From Phytophthora colocasiae (Eukaryota > Oomycota > Peronosporomycetes > Peronosporales > Peronosporaceae), in contig JAGKQI010000087.1 of assembly GCA_018806915.1 (NCBI GenBank), forward strand, positions 310,001-374,000: a stretch of 64,000 nucleotides of DNA, given 5' to 3'. Positions 1 through 10,773 of the stretch are shown one piece after another. The notes below the pieces were generated by a model. The model saw only the letters and a list, made by a program, of their open reading frames with translations, was not told the origin of the DNA and searched no databases. The position numbers were made by a program, and so were the translations under genes. The stretch's first letter is position 1. Every line of letters starts with the position of its first letter.

Positions 1-2
1 TG

Positions 3-1180
3 GATTTTGTGACACACATGCCGAAATCCGCACGTGGAAACACATTTCTCTTGCTGTTCCAGGATATGTTTTCGGGATACGTAATGTGCAAGCCAATGAG
101 TGTCACCACTGCTCAGGATAAGCAGAGGCTTATGAGGAACGCGTTTTCAGAAACTTTGGTGCTAGCTCTCTGATTTGTCATGATCAAGATCCTCGTTTTA
201 TGAGTGAGGTGTTCAAGTGTTTCAGGGAACGTTTGGGTAGCAGACAACGCGCTACTCTAGGATACCGGCCTCAAGCCAACGGCCAGCAGGAGAGATCAGT
301 ACAGACTGTGGTGCGCGCGATTAAGGCATATATCTCTGAAGCCGATCAAAGTGACTGGGATGATCACGCCGAACGTCTGATGTTTGCCCTGAACACGTCA
401 TTCGATGCCACCCGTCTGGAGACGCCTTTCTACCTGGTACATGGTTGGGATGCTCATGGGACGGTGTCCGCTATGCTTGGACCCAAGCCATCGACGACTC
501 AGGAGCGAACTGCGTACGAATGGAGACGGAAGATGCAACGAGACTACAGCTATGCTCGGGCATGTGCCGAAGATCTCCAGAAGAAGGCAAAGCGAGACCG
601 GTCTGAAGAACAGACCAGAAAGTGGAACGAGTTATCAGAGCGTCTGAAGTCAGGCTTCGCTATAGGCGACGCTGTATGGCTCTACATCCCTAAAGTACAA
701 ACGGGACTGAGCAGAAAACTAGCACACATGTGGCACGGACCCTTCAGGATCGAGGAGATGCTGGACGATTTCAGAGTACGACTCAAGGTTGAAGATACCG
801 GCTACCGCGTGAACCCCTGGGTCCATGTGAGCCGTCTGAAGCCAAGGGCTCTGTTCCCCAGACGACCCACGGCGGAACTCCAGATTCCAGAAGATGATGA
901 TTTTGACGCCGCCCTGTTACCAGAAGATAGTTGGGAACCTGATACTGAAAACGGCGAGTATGAAGTGGAGAAGATTTTGGATACCCGTTGGAACAAGCGT
1001 ACTAGGACGTCCAGACGCCTACGCGAATACTTGATTAAATGGAAAGGTTACGATGAAACTGAGTGGCTGCCGTTATCGAAGCTGAACTGTGGAGCATTAC
1101 TTTACGAATTCAACCAGGGTGCACGAGCACGAACCCGTTTTCAGGCGATGCAGGCTGGAGACGATCATCCCAGAGTCTAA
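3..1180 (+). pseudogene. Ty3/gypsy integrase core and chromodomain, 3' end of pol, frameshifted
   Basis: Retroviral-type integrase that would insert element cDNA. The reading frame enters at position 3 with the core typical of rve domains, then shifts by one base near 130-146 and continues in another frame to the stop at 1180. The second core Asp is in HDQDPRF (about 179-199) and the Glu in GQQERS (about 281-298). After the core comes the GPFRIEE-type C-terminal beta-barrel (about 740) and a chromodomain near 955-1110, with YEVEKILD, the YLIKWKGY signature and EWLPLSKL. Chromodomains in this position target chromoviruses to chromatin. The frameshift means this copy, as read, cannot make a complete integrase; one base of sequencing error would have the same effect. 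Confidence 0.85.
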
Positions 1181-1566
1181 TAACTCTGAAAACACATCTG
1201 GAAGTCTGATATCTGAAGGATTTCAGATATCGACTTTTAGAGTGTGGTAATCTGAGTGCGTGTTTTCAGAGACCTATTTCTGAAATTCGTGCGTTTGGAT
1301 ATGTGATCGACCATGTTGCTGCTTATATAAAAACGACTGTGTGAATGTGAATATGGAAGTGAGTTTGTGGAGAATTAAGTACTGGAGGACACAAAGTTAT
1401 GAATGATGAGATGATGAGAAGGAGTGTGATTATGTGGAGTGATATTGAAAGATTAAGGGATTAGGGAGCTACACTGAGGCCGGGGATTTACGTCACAAAT
1501 GCAGACAACTATTTGGCTTCTCGAAGATGCAGCCTTCCCGTGGGCACCATGGTGGAAACCTGAGCT
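1181..1566. other. Non-coding spacer between pol and the antisense ORF
   Basis: No coding potential. Carries many TCTGA/TCAGA words and a TATATAAAA box near 1324 on the plus strand. It separates two convergent ORFs, so it may hold poly(A) signals for both. I cannot identify it as an LTR. Confidence 0.4.
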
Positions 1567-4500
1567 TCAGTAGTGAAGGGAGATCGGGTTCTCGGAACGG
1601 TCCGCAGGTGTCAATTGATCCTTCTTGATGTCAGCAGGGACATACTGGAGCCACTCTTCGTCCGCATTCACCGTGGCCCATTGCATCCGAGCAGGCTCAA
1701 TAGCGTCCAAGTCACCCAGTTGCGTCTCCAGACTCAGACACTTGGGACCCCCCAGCTCTGCGACTCTGGGATCTTGCCAGATCCAAGGGCAGGACTTGTC
1801 TGGGACAACCCAGATGCCGGGCTCTGAGAGAATCGACTCTGGAAAATCCTTGTGCCCCAGGACTTTTCGGATGAGGGCGTTGTGTTGACGAATCATGGCG
1901 GCTCGACGCATGGACCGGTACTTGTGAAGCTCCGCAGACTTTTCGTCAGCCTCAACATCCATGGTCACCCAATGCGTACGATCCCAGAAGGCTTGAGCAT
2001 GCTTCTTCATGCTGCGCACGATGTCTTCCACGTCAGCCAACACCATGGGCCCCAGTTCTTCCCGCTTGTGGAAGTAAAACTCTGAGAATCGGTTGTCGAA
2101 CATGACTTTCCAAGGGGCACGCTTCTTGCGGAGGACTGCACAGTACCGCTCAGAGTCCCAGCGCTTCTTGAGGATGGCACATGAGTGCTTGTGCACCTCG
2201 TAGTCTGGAAAACCCAATGTCTGGCCAGTGGTGGTCTTGGTAGAGCTCACTCGTTGTACCCTGATACCATAGTACAACCAGGAGGATGCTTCACAGTCTG
2301 GTGTTTCCACCACCTGGAGCTCCATGACCGTCAGAGAATTGTAGGGCTTGGATACCAGACTACGTGCCTTCCCAGAAGAACTCTTGGGCTTCGATCCACT
2401 TCCACTGGTGGACTTCGGACGGGACTTGGGACTGGTATGGGCTTTTATGGACGCAAGGCTTCTCTTGGACTTCTTGGTAGGGATGATAGGCCCATCATCA
2501 GAGTCCGAGTCGTCATCAGAGTCCCGGGGACGCTTGGAGCCAGGACGCGGGTGGTCATCGGACTTCTTGCTCCCGGACCTCTTGTCCCCAGACTTCTTGC
2601 TCCCGGACCTCTTGTCCCCAGACTTCTTGCTCCCAGACTTCTTGCTCCCCGACTTCTTGTCCTGAGACTTCTTGTCTTCAGACTTGTCGCTCTCGGAATC
2701 GCTGTCGTCAGACTCACCATCATCAGAGCTCTCGTCGTCATCTTCGTCTTCAGACTCGATCACACCAGAATCCTTGTAATCCGGATCGTCCTTGGGGTTG
2801 TCGGCGGTGGACTCGACATCACTTTCTGGATAATTTACGTGACCATCCAGATCACCCCAGGCTGCAGGCTCGGTACCAGCTGAGATGTGACGATCCACCA
2901 CCTCGTCGGCCATCTGGTAATACACTTCAGGGACGTACTTGGCCCAAAGAGTAGCATCCAGGCGACGAGAGAATACCAGGCTCACCAACATCTGAATGAG
3001 AGCCGGACTGCTGAAGAGACTGTGAGCCGCTTTGTCCGATGCCAACCACTCCATGGCTTTATCATACTTGATCCCAGATAGCAGGGCTTGGCGGAGGTCG
3101 GGTCGAACTTCCTTCCAGACTACGTCACCAGGGAGTCTCTTGTGGACCTCAGACTTTGCCACCTTAGAATCTGCATTCGCCGGAAGCGCCGATTCTTCAA
3201 CGGGCTTGTGTCCGGACGGGCGACGCTGCAAACTCTTGGAGTCCCACTTGAGCGGTCGCTTCGGAGGTGATTTCAGAGTCTGGGGCTTCGGCGGATATGA
3301 CAGGTACCGTGGGCTCTCGCTCTTGGACTCTGAGGCTTCAGTACTTAAACGAGTAAGATCCAGAACTCTGGAGGTCCTCGCGGTCTTCTCAGCAGCCTGA
3401 CGAGCTCGTTCCTCAGAAAGCCGTTTCTTGAAGTCAGGAACGGGTTTCTTTCGCGCGTCCAAGGCTGTCACGCTGATGATAGTCGTCCAGTTATCAGGGA
3501 CGATGGTGTCCTCTTGGTATGACACCAGAGGGTCATGGAGCCGATCCCAATTACCAGAGATTTCAGAATTCTCTTGTAGGAACTCTGAGAACCCCCACGG
3601 ATCTGTGGGCTTGACCTCAGGACGCGACTTCAGAATCGAGATCTGTGCTTGAAGATCAGCGACTTGGGACTTCAGAACTGCCTTGTCCGACTTCAGAGCT
3701 TCCACTTGGTCCTGGTAGTGAGCTTTGAGATCCTGAATCTCCGAAGTCATGCGTTCTTCTACCGCACCGGCGTCTTGCTGGGCACACTTAAGCTCGTGTT
3801 TCCAGTATTGACAGTGCAGTACCCACTCACGCTTGATTTCTTCGCATTCAGAGCGCGCTGCTGCAGCATCAATCAAGGCGACACCGTTCTGAGAACCAAC
3901 GCGTTCCCGAAGGCGACGGTGAGCAGCAGCCATGAGTTTCAAGCATCCAGCCGTCCGAAAGACCTTCTCGGCAAGGCGGGTGGGGGAGACGTGAGAAACC
4001 AGAGACCCCAGTTCCCGGCGAACATCCACAGACGACGTCAAAGCATCCAGAGTACGCACGTCTGGAGTCTGGGCGCACGGAGACACAACTTCGGCGGGGT
4101 CGAAGCTTGGAATCACTCGCTCCAGCTCCCGGAGGTCTTCATCAGTAAGTGCCTCGTAACCCACGAGCACACAGGGGCCACCATACGCGTTCGCTATGTG
4201 ACGCCCTCTTCTGAAATCTTCAGCCCGTGCAGGAGTACTCACCAGAAAGGCACGTCCCTCTGGTTTGACGATGGGAGCAATATAATTCTGGGGAACATCA
4301 GAGTCCCCCAACGCCGTGACTTGGTCTCCTGTGGACGTCACCAGACCCTGACGAAACAGCCGATCGACCTCTTCTGTGGACAAAAGCCGTGGAGCACCAA
4401 AGGCTCGCGGTCTGAAGACACCAGGAGTTCCCTCCGAGAATTCAGAGTGAGATTCCCCACGTGAAGCCACCGGTGGCGAGAGATCACCAGCACCGGCCGA

Positions 4501-4917
4501 GTTCATGTCATCACCAGGGAGGTCCTCAATCGGACCATCGACCTGTGAGTCGGTAGGTTTGGATGCATGGGCTGGGGCGCTAGGGCTGCCACCTGGCGAT
4601 GTGACTGAACCAACATCTCCACCCTGCGATATACCGGCAGTTGCCGAAGCAGGACAAGTGCCTGTGGCGTCGCCTGCCACCCCACTCGCTGGGGCATTTG
4701 AGCTCAGAGAAGCGTTCGTTTCCTGAGTCATGAGCGAAAGGACGGAGTTTTGAAAATGATCGCCTGTTTGGCAAGTCAAATTCAAGTTTCTGAGTCTGAG
4801 AGAATCAGATTGTGCGACGGGACACCAGAGACTCTGAAAACCAGGTAACTGACAAAGAGTTGCAGCTACGCTACGCTCTGAAAACCGTCTATCAGAATGT
4901 TTGATAGGCCTGGCCAT
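1567..4917 (-). CDS. 1116-codon antisense ORF of the gypsy element, unknown function
   Basis: Unrecognised protein. A second Met near residue 63 (about 4731) may be the real start. From the N-terminus: a Ser/Ala/Gly-rich low-complexity stretch (about 60-170), a globular part with LLSTEEVDRLF (about 190-350), a coiled coil (about 375-450), a Pro/Ser/Lys linker, an acidic Asp/Glu/Ser block, then tandem Lys-Lys-Ser-Gly units (about 770-810), and a conserved-looking C-terminal domain rich in Trp and Tyr (about 880-1100). The acid and base blocks resemble nucleic-acid or chromatin-binding tails. It is antisense to the upstream pol and shares its TCTGA-rich composition, so I read it as an accessory gene of the transposon rather than a host gene. 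It could also be a captured host gene or a Gag-like protein. Confidence 0.6.
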   Translation of the reverse strand: MARPIKHSDRRFSERSVAATLCQLPGFQSLWCPVAQSDSLRLRNLNLTCQTGDHFQNSVLSLMTQETNASLSSNAPASGVAGDATGTCPASATAGISQGGDVGSVTSPGGSPSAPAHASKPTDSQVDGPIEDLPGDDMNSAGAGDLSPPVASRGESHSEFSEGTPGVFRPRAFGAPRLLSTEEVDRLFRQGLVTSTGDQVTALGDSDVPQNYIAPIVKPEGRAFLVSTPARAEDFRRGRHIANAYGGPCVLVGYEALTDEDLRELERVIPSFDPAEVVSPCAQTPDVRTLDALTSSVDVRRELGSLVSHVSPTRLAEKVFRTAGCLKLMAAAHRRLRERVGSQNGVALIDAAAARSECEEIKREWVLHCQYWKHELKCAQQDAGAVEERMTSEIQDLKAHYQDQVEALKSDKAVLKSQVADLQAQISILKSRPEVKPTDPWGFSEFLQENSEISGNWDRLHDPLVSYQEDTIVPDNWTTIISVTALDARKKPVPDFKKRLSEERARQAAEKTARTSRVLDLTRLSTEASESKSESPRYLSYPPKPQTLKSPPKRPLKWDSKSLQRRPSGHKPVEESALPANADSKVAKSEVHKRLPGDVVWKEVRPDLRQALLSGIKYDKAMEWLASDKAAHSLFSSPALIQMLVSLVFSRRLDATLWAKYVPEVYYQMADEVVDRHISAGTEPAAWGDLDGHVNYPESDVESTADNPKDDPDYKDSGVIESEDEDDDESSDDGESDDSDSESDKSEDKKSQDKKSGSKKSGSKKSGDKRSGSKKSGDKRSGSKKSDDHPRPGSKRPRDSDDDSDSDDGPIIPTKKSKRSLASIKAHTSPKSRPKSTSGSGSKPKSSSGKARSLVSKPYNSLTVMELQVVETPDCEASSWLYYGIRVQRVSSTKTTTGQTLGFPDYEVHKHSCAILKKRWDSERYCAVLRKKRAPWKVMFDNRFSEFYFHKREELGPMVLADVEDIVRSMKKHAQAFWDRTHWVTMDVEADEKSAELHKYRSMRRAAMIRQHNALIRKVLGHKDFPESILSEPGIWVVPDKSCPWIWQDPRVAELGGPKCLSLETQLGDLDAIEPARMQWATVNADEEWLQYVPADIKKDQLTPADRSENPISLHY

Positions 4918-6620
4918 GATACACAGCTTGGAGAAAGTTCCGCACTGATGGATCGTGACCAGGAGGGGCGGTTGACATGATGTTAATTCCGATTTTCGAG
5001 CGACAGGTGGATATTACGTTACGATGTGATTGGTTATACTATGGGTTATAAGCGAAAGGGACTTTGGGACGCGGCCGCACCCGTGCGACATCTGTGGAAG
5101 ATTGTGGATAAACCTTCGTCTGACTGTAAAGGGGCCCAAAGGACCAGAAGTGTACTTCAGAGTGTGCACAACTCTGAAGGTCAACTACACTCTGTCTGGT
5201 CACCGGACTTTCCCCGACGATGAGTGCCTAAGTTCTGGCGGAAAGTCTCTCAGAAGAACGTATCTCTGAGAGACCTCATCCCGTTACCGTCCAGCGCGAC
5301 GATGGATGGTTCAAGGATTCACAATATATACCCACAGAGACCAAGTATCGCGCGCCGGACGCCGCGCACCCGCGCAACCCTCAGGATCTTCATGTACGTT
5401 GTAGCATTGGTGCTCCGTACTCTGGTTTCGTACTCAAGACTCTGGTATCTCTAACTCTGAGTGACTAAGACTCTGAAAACCAAGTGACTTCAGACTCTGA
5501 AAACCAGGATACCAGACTCCGAAACCACCGAAGATTCAAGACCATACTGAAACCAAGTGAACCCAAGTTCAAGTCACGCATTCAAGTGATTACTGACCTG
5601 CACATCCCCCATAATGACGTCTCTACCTGTCAACCCATCGAGATCGGCTGCACAGACTGCATACTGAGACCAAGTCAAATTACCAGATGTATACAAAGAC
5701 CAAGAGTACCTGAGATATGAAGACTGACTGCATAAAGGACGCAAAAGACGACAAGAAGAAGAGAGTTACCAGAGATATATGATAGTTATGAGGAAGATAA
5801 ACGATAAACAGAGTTCAATTTGCTTGCTACTGCACAAGTCCGCTTGAGAGGTATTCAAGCCACTACGTCATCACGTACGTCGTGTGATCTCCACCAAATT
5901 CAATCCCCTTAGGTGGAGATCAGGTAACGTAGAGACCTGAAAGGACCCGCCTATTCCATATCCTAGTTGGGTCGTTTGTTTTGTCTCTAGCGGTAGCCCA
6001 TTTCATATTGATCGTTTGGACAGGCTCTGGAAACTAGACAGTCGTTTTCAGAGTGCAAGGTAGACTGTTATATATAGCCGATTGTATTGGTTTATATTTT
6101 CCCTCTATACTAGAGGGTGGTGCGCGAACGTAAAGGGATATCAGACAGACCAGGTGTCTGGTAGTAAGTCCCTAGTTGACCTGGAGTGTTAGCCCACCGT
6201 TCAAGGGCCTATAAAGAATAAGAACGGCTGTATATATTTGTATATTTTCGAACTCTGTGTATTGGTTGTTTATCTCTGAGAGTCAGGTATCTCGGTTCTG
6301 GATTTGTGATATTCAGACACCGATTTCAGACTTTCTCTAGTATATTAATCCCCTTTCGACCGCCGACTTCCTGGAAACCATCTTGGTTCCCAGAGATTCC
6401 GACTCCCGAACGCTCCTGGAAGGATTTCCTGAATACCGACACCAGACTCCAAGGGAAACCCCAACTTCTCTTCACAACACATTCTCAGACTCCGGCGAGG
6501 GTCATATTTCCGAAGACAACGAACCCACGAGGATACCGCAAGGTACCACACGCCAACCTACCGTTGTACGGCTCTGAAAACCCCTTTTCAGTAGCCGTAT
6601 AACTAGGGTTCACTATACGC
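4918..6620. repeat. Non-coding tail of gypsy element, presumed 3' UTR and LTR
   Basis: No convincing gene. The 14-mer GACTCTGAAAACCA recurs at 4830, 5469 and 5493. Purine-rich stretches occur near 5745-5765 and 5790-5815 (possible polypurine tract). An 11-base inverted repeat TGATCTCCACC/GGTGGAGATCA lies at 5885-5895 and 5912-5922. A TATATATA box is near 6070. These fit an LTR starting somewhere in 5.8-5.9 kb and ending near 6.6 kb. Without the partner LTR the ends are unproven. Confidence 0.4.
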
Positions 6621-7464
6621 CCCCCTGCTCCGCGACCAAAGTTTCACCGACTTCGCGACAGACTGGTCTTCTTGGCACTCAGTTTAAGACCAAACTGATT
6701 TAGTAGAGAAAAAAACTCAGCGAGTTTCTCGAGATACGTCTCAATGTTGTCTGCGTGAGAAGAAGGTCATCAATCCAGATCAATAAATGTTTGTACAGCA
6801 AGCTGCTGAAACATTCCTCCATTGTCTTCTGGAAGTGAATGGCAGCGTCACTGCACCCTTGGGGAACTCTACGCGGTGTGAAGATCTTCTCATCTGTCAT
6901 GTACGAGAACCATTCTTGACACAACTCAGCTAAAGGCAACTGCCAGAATCCTTTAAGCAAATCAAATAATCCAAAGTGTTTCATTCCATTCGCGTGCTCC
7001 ACCACTAACAAAAGAATAGGCATTACTGCCGCCATGATGTTTGTCTGAGCGTTCGCAAGCCTGTAGTCCACTGTCTGCCGCAAGTCCAGAAGCTCAGATG
7101 ATTTCTTGACTGGGAGCACAGGGCTCGACCAACGGCTCTTCGGATTCTCGTACACGAGTCCTAGATCAACAAGACGGTCATTAAATTCGTGGAGAAACTT
7201 GCGGATGTGAGGAGGATATTTGCGGGGCTTACATTTCGTTGGTCGAGCCCCATCCTGCAACTTCACTTCCAGCGGAGGGACATTAGCTGGTGGATCCGCT
7301 CGTAGCTCTAGTCGCCAAACATCGTACGCATGTACAATGGTACGTAATTGCTCCACGTGAGTAAGCGGGAATCCACAATCAACAGCTCGATCAATTAATC
7401 TTTCCACCGCTGCAAAAATGTCGTCATCTCCACTCGAAGAACGCCCATCAACATGTACAGGCAT
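6620..7464 (-). pseudogene. Ty3/gypsy reverse transcriptase fragment
   Basis: RT would copy element RNA to DNA. Visible motifs are KCKPRKYPP with SRWSSPVLPVKK (fingers), TVDYRLANAQT, FDLLKGFWQLPL, VPQGCSDAAIHFQ and the catalytic LLIWIDDLLL near 6760. A Met-initiated reading ends at 6700, but RT-like sequence (FGLKLSAKKTSL) goes on in another frame to about 6625, so at least one frameshift is present. The thumb, RNase H and integrase are absent. In intact relatives PR and RT are one ORF; here a frame break separates them. Confidence 0.8.
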
Positions 7465-7515
7465 CTCATCAGCTTCCAGCTGGATCGGATCACCTGCCAG
7501 CTCGTCGTCCCCACG

Positions 7516-7842
7516 TCAAGCCAATTGTTCAAGTTGACGGTCAACATTAATCCCCAACAGCGTTAGAAGGTCATTGCCTACGATAAACTCGTCATCATCA
7601 CAGTCTACCACAAGCACTTCCACGAGATTCATCGGCTCAACAGGTCCCACTGCTGTGTGGATCCGCAATTGGAGCAGTGCCTTCTGAGCTGCCGTCACCT
7701 TCTTGTCCCCAAAAGTTTGATTCTCGATTGGGGTTGCAAGTCGCTCAACTTGTATATTTGGATCCAATGTCAATAGATGTTCCCAGTGCGATCGGCCAAT
7801 AACAGTCACTATCCAGACAATACGGGAGCTCCAGTATTCCAT
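7516..7842 (-). pseudogene. Ty3/gypsy retropepsin C-terminal part
   Basis: About 108 codons with the second half of an aspartic protease, ending in VGNDLLTLLGINVDRQLEQLA. That is the same context as in the element at 35 kb (LGDKTLESLGIDVDRQLEQLA). The catalytic DSG half is not in this frame, so the fold is incomplete. It sits between gag and RT, as expected for pol order. Confidence 0.65.
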
Positions 7843-7935
7843 TCAGTAGAACAATTCGATCTGCAGTTGGCACGAGTTGACCAAGCCGCTTTGTCTTGGT
7901 CTTCTTGGCTTTCCGCGCATTGCGAAAGCGCTTTA

Positions 7936-8640
7936 TTAGCTCAGCCTTCTCGTCTTCGGTTGCACTCGGACACTCACGTAGCCAGTGCAGCTCGTCACAT
8001 TTTGGGGTGGTCTCGGCGTTTTAGGCTTTGCACCTTCTCCAGCATGGGGCTTTGGGCCCGACTTGCCCTTCGCTTGAGCTGCTGGCTGATTCTGCTTGTC
8101 TTTTGGTTTAGGCAGCTGCTTGGACTTCGGTTTATTCTCATGCCCCGAAGCTTCGCTTTTCTGAGTCTTCAGACGCAGGTATTGCCTCTCAAGCTCCGTC
8201 GCTTTCTCGACGATGAGTCGGAACAGCACCTTGGGGTCTTTTTCAGCTTCAGCATGCGTGTAACGGATAGACTGCTTCACCTCTTCCTTCAGCATGGGGG
8301 GTTTTAGCGATGAAATCAACCGCTTACACTTCTCTCGCGTACCACGCTCGAGACTGAAGCACTCGGTCAATCCATTGTCAGCGACTATAGACTGGAAGCA
8401 CCTGAAGTAGTCCACGATGCGAGCTGTAACATCACTCTCCTCTGCCAGGTTCATCTTCAGGTCCTTCTTGAAGAGCTGTTTGATGTCTGGCAGCGCCTTA
8501 TTCTTAACGCTCCCCACGATTTGCTCAATTTCAGCGAGCAGCATTCCTTCAGTGACATCCGCAGTGTTCACATTCAGCTGGAACTCGCAGAAGACATCAA
8601 GAAGGTCCGCGTCGAACGAGTCCTTGATCTGCTCGACCAC
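7936..8640 (-). pseudogene. Ty3/gypsy Gag remnant
   Basis: Capsid-like sequence of about 234 codons. It aligns by eye with the Gag at 36.5-37.2 kb: FCEFQL, VGSVKNKALPDIKQLFKKDLKMNL and DYFRCFQS correspond to CLYELQ, AGNVKNEHLPDLDLFFKNNLNMDL and KYYRDFSS. A Lys/Pro-rich linker follows. The zinc-knuckle region (CDELHWLREC) is in another frame, so a frameshift lies near 7990-8010. The N-terminus is also broken at about 8640-8720. Confidence 0.7.
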
Positions 8641-8816
8641 AGCGTGGTAATCCTCACCAGTAACTCTGCATCGGTTGCGGAGCTTCGTCTCGTAGTCTCG
8701 ACGCTCCTTCTTCTATCGCACAAGTGCCTCGTGTGAGATAGACTTGATCTTGGGCGGTAGTACCGACAGGAATACCGGTACGGTACCGGTATCTGGTTCA
8801 CCGTTTCTTCCAGCAT

Positions 8817-9452
8817 GCATCATCTTGAAGTAGTCGCACCGAATTCCGGTGGTAATGAAAGTCGCTTGTCAGTCGAAGTGTAGACGAACAGAGATGGGTA
8901 GCTTCAACGTCACTGGACGCACGTCGTTGAGTGGCGCACGAACAGTGGAAATTCCACTAAAGAATTCTTTATAGTATAACCCGGGAGTTTGAAGCCAAAC
9001 GTAGGAGTTGAACACACAGCAATGCGGGGACCAACCCGCACGGAAGAAGAGGCCTAGTGTATTCAACTTGGTAAAATGAAGAGTGAGCAGGATCATGGGT
9101 CTGACGCTAGCCAGCCCGTTCCTAGCTCAGCTACTGCTTGCCACTTGATCAGAGCGACAGGCAGCAGTAGAAAGTGGACACGTATAACAGAAAAGGAAAC
9201 ATGCAGTAGGCTCTACAAATTCCTAGTACAGGACACGAGGACACTGGCTGTCGAAGTGTCTGTGCTGTCGTCAGCCTGCAGGCGTCAGACACCTAAGATT
9301 TCCACCCATTGTCCTTCAGCAACTGAGCCTTGGACGCATCTGGGTAGGCTGCCCAAGTTCCGGCTCTAACTGCAAGTGAAACCAAGGTGGAGAACCACAG
9401 TTCACTACACATGGACTGAACCAGAATTAACACGGTGGACTAACTTTTCTAC
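8817..9452. other. Unassigned stretch between two decayed retroelements
   Basis: I see no coherent gene. Short ORFs exist but show no domain or repeat pattern. It may contain the degraded 5' part (A1 repeat, RT) of the YR element whose recombinase begins at 9453, but I could not find a match to the A repeat here. Confidence 0.35.
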
Positions 9453-10492
9453 ATGTTGGACACAGACACAAGTGCCGTCGGCTTGCAGAAAACTCTACAC
9501 CAACTTTTCGAGTCACTTCAGTCCAATTCACTGGCCACTTCGTCGTCCAAACAATACGCGAGCACGTGGGCACAGTGGTCGAAGTGGTGCGAATGGTTGC
9601 GATTCTCTACGTGGTTGCCGGAAGAGCCGAAAAGACATTCCTACCAACTTGCTCTCTTTGCTACCTACTGCTGGCGATACGGGTGGGGAAACACTAGAAG
9701 CGGAAATTCTGCCTCAACCGTGCTCTCGAAAATTAGCCATATCTCGTGGCATCATCGGCGATTGCTCGGTTACGGAGTCGGTCTTTTACCAGGACACCAG
9801 CTTGCAATCACCGGAATGCAGCGTTCCGGCTCACCAAGCAACCCAAAGTCCCCAATTACACCGGAAATTCTCAAATCGCTACACAACTATCTCAACTTCG
9901 AAGATACCCAACACCGAGTCATCTGGGGGGCTACGGTACTGGGTTTCTTCTTTCTTCTAAGGAGATCTGAATACTTAGCACAGGCTCAACCGTGCAAAAG
10001 TACGCGATTCGCAGATCAGATGTGAAATTTATCGATCACAGTGGACGCCACGCTGTGCTACTTCAGAATGTTGCCACGGTCGTGATACAATTCCGTGGAA
10101 GTAAGTCAGACCAATTTGGTGTTGGAGCTAGTCGAACAATGGCGAGGTCCGGCTGTAGCTGGTGCTGCCCTGTGTTAGCAGCTTGGTTCCTGACAAGCCA
10201 CCACAAGTCTCTCGGGTCCGGGCCTAATACCTTACTATGCAAGGTCGATGCAAGCTGCAATCTGCAAGTTCGAGACTTGGTCAATGCGATTAAGCAGGCG
10301 GCTAAATTGGCAGGTCACGATCCGGCAAATTACAGTTCGCACTCTCTTCGGAGCGGCGGTGCGTCAGCACTTTTCAACGCTGGATTCGATAGTTTAGCAG
10401 TTAAGCTGTTTGGGCGATGGCGATCCGATGCAGTGGAGCGTTACACACGCATTAGCGGTGAATTGACTACCAGGATGGCACCAGCACAATGA
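9453..10492 (+). pseudogene. Tyrosine recombinase of YR retroelement, one frameshift
   Basis: Site-specific recombinase that would integrate the circular cDNA of a DIRS/Ngaro-type retroelement. The first part (9453-10025) holds the SAM-like DNA-binding domain (SSKQYASTWAQWSKWCEWL) and the first catalytic Arg in FLLRRSEYLA. The second part, from about 9992 in the next frame, holds HSLRSGGAS (the H-x-x-R box) and the nucleophile Tyr in AVERYTR. The switch lies at an AAAA run at 9996-9999, so one inserted or deleted base accounts for it. Layout and motifs match the intact recombinase at 48318-49307. The family is known from oomycetes, but this copy is inactive as read. Confidence 0.85.
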
Positions 10493-10530
10493 TTCCGAAG
10501 TATACTATGCAGCCAAGGCAATGGGCATCC

Positions 10531-10625
10531 CCCACGCCACACCCTGGTCGGTGGTGGGGCTACAATGTAAACTTCTTCATTGTGCCAGTTACGGCACGCC
10601 CCCACATCGAAAAGCGACAAGGACT
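10531..10625. repeat. B1 terminal repeat of YR remnant
   Basis: Begins CCACGCCACACCCTGG and ends GCGACAAGGACT. It repeats at 10774-10869 with one small indel (GGTCGGTGGTGG against GGTCGTGGTGG). Confidence 0.85.
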
Positions 10626-10773
10626 GAAATGGGGATTTTCACGTTGGAATGTGAAAATAGCTTTTGAGTCAAGGAGCGGAGATGAAACCAACGCTGGAGC
10701 CTTCACGAGAGGTCTACCGAGTCTGTAGAAGCTGCTGTAGCGTTAGTTTCAGATTTTCTCACTCGTGCTTAAC
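10626..10773. repeat. A2 terminal repeat of YR remnant
   Basis: About 148 bases between the two B copies, ending CTTAAC just before CCGCCACGCC. The A block of the intact element at 43 kb is 146 bases and ends CTAAC before the same CCGCCACGCC word, so the two elements share end design. Confidence 0.7.

Larger units (their letters stand above)
1..6620 (+). mobile_element. Ty3/gypsy chromo-element, 5' end outside window, with antisense ORF
   Basis: The window opens inside the integrase of a Ty3/gypsy pol gene on the plus strand. Pol ends with a chromodomain at 1180. A long minus-strand ORF (1567-4917) follows, then about 1.7 kb of non-coding DNA, presumably the 3' untranslated region plus 3' LTR. 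The right border lies near 6600-6630, where a different minus-strand gypsy RT begins. I could not fix the LTR ends because the 5' LTR is outside the window. TCTGA/TCAGA words are dense over the whole interval and not beyond it, which supports treating pol, antisense ORF and tail as one element. An antisense ORF between pol and the 3' LTR is known from plant Tat/Grande-type gypsy elements; its presence here is read from the sequence, and the comparison is inference. Confidence 0.6.
6620..8816 (-). mobile_element. Decayed Ty3/gypsy element (gag-PR-RT fragment)
   Basis: Minus-strand remains of gag, protease and reverse transcriptase in the expected order, each in a different frame. The proteins are distant relatives of the element at 35081-41138: the post-protease motif NVDRQLEQLA and the RT motif WIDD match at equivalent places. 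RNase H and integrase are missing; RT stops against the gypsy tail at about 6620. No LTR could be recognised. Just beyond gag is a near-palindromic stretch built from TACCGGTA words (about 8770-8792). Confidence 0.75.

Noticed and set aside
2185..2883. Plus-strand ORF of 232 codons over the antisense ORF
   Set aside because: Leu/Arg/Val repeats are the complement of the Lys-Ser-Gly and acidic blocks of the real ORF.
8817..9452. A1 repeat of the YR remnant
   Set aside because: I looked for the A2 words upstream and found none.
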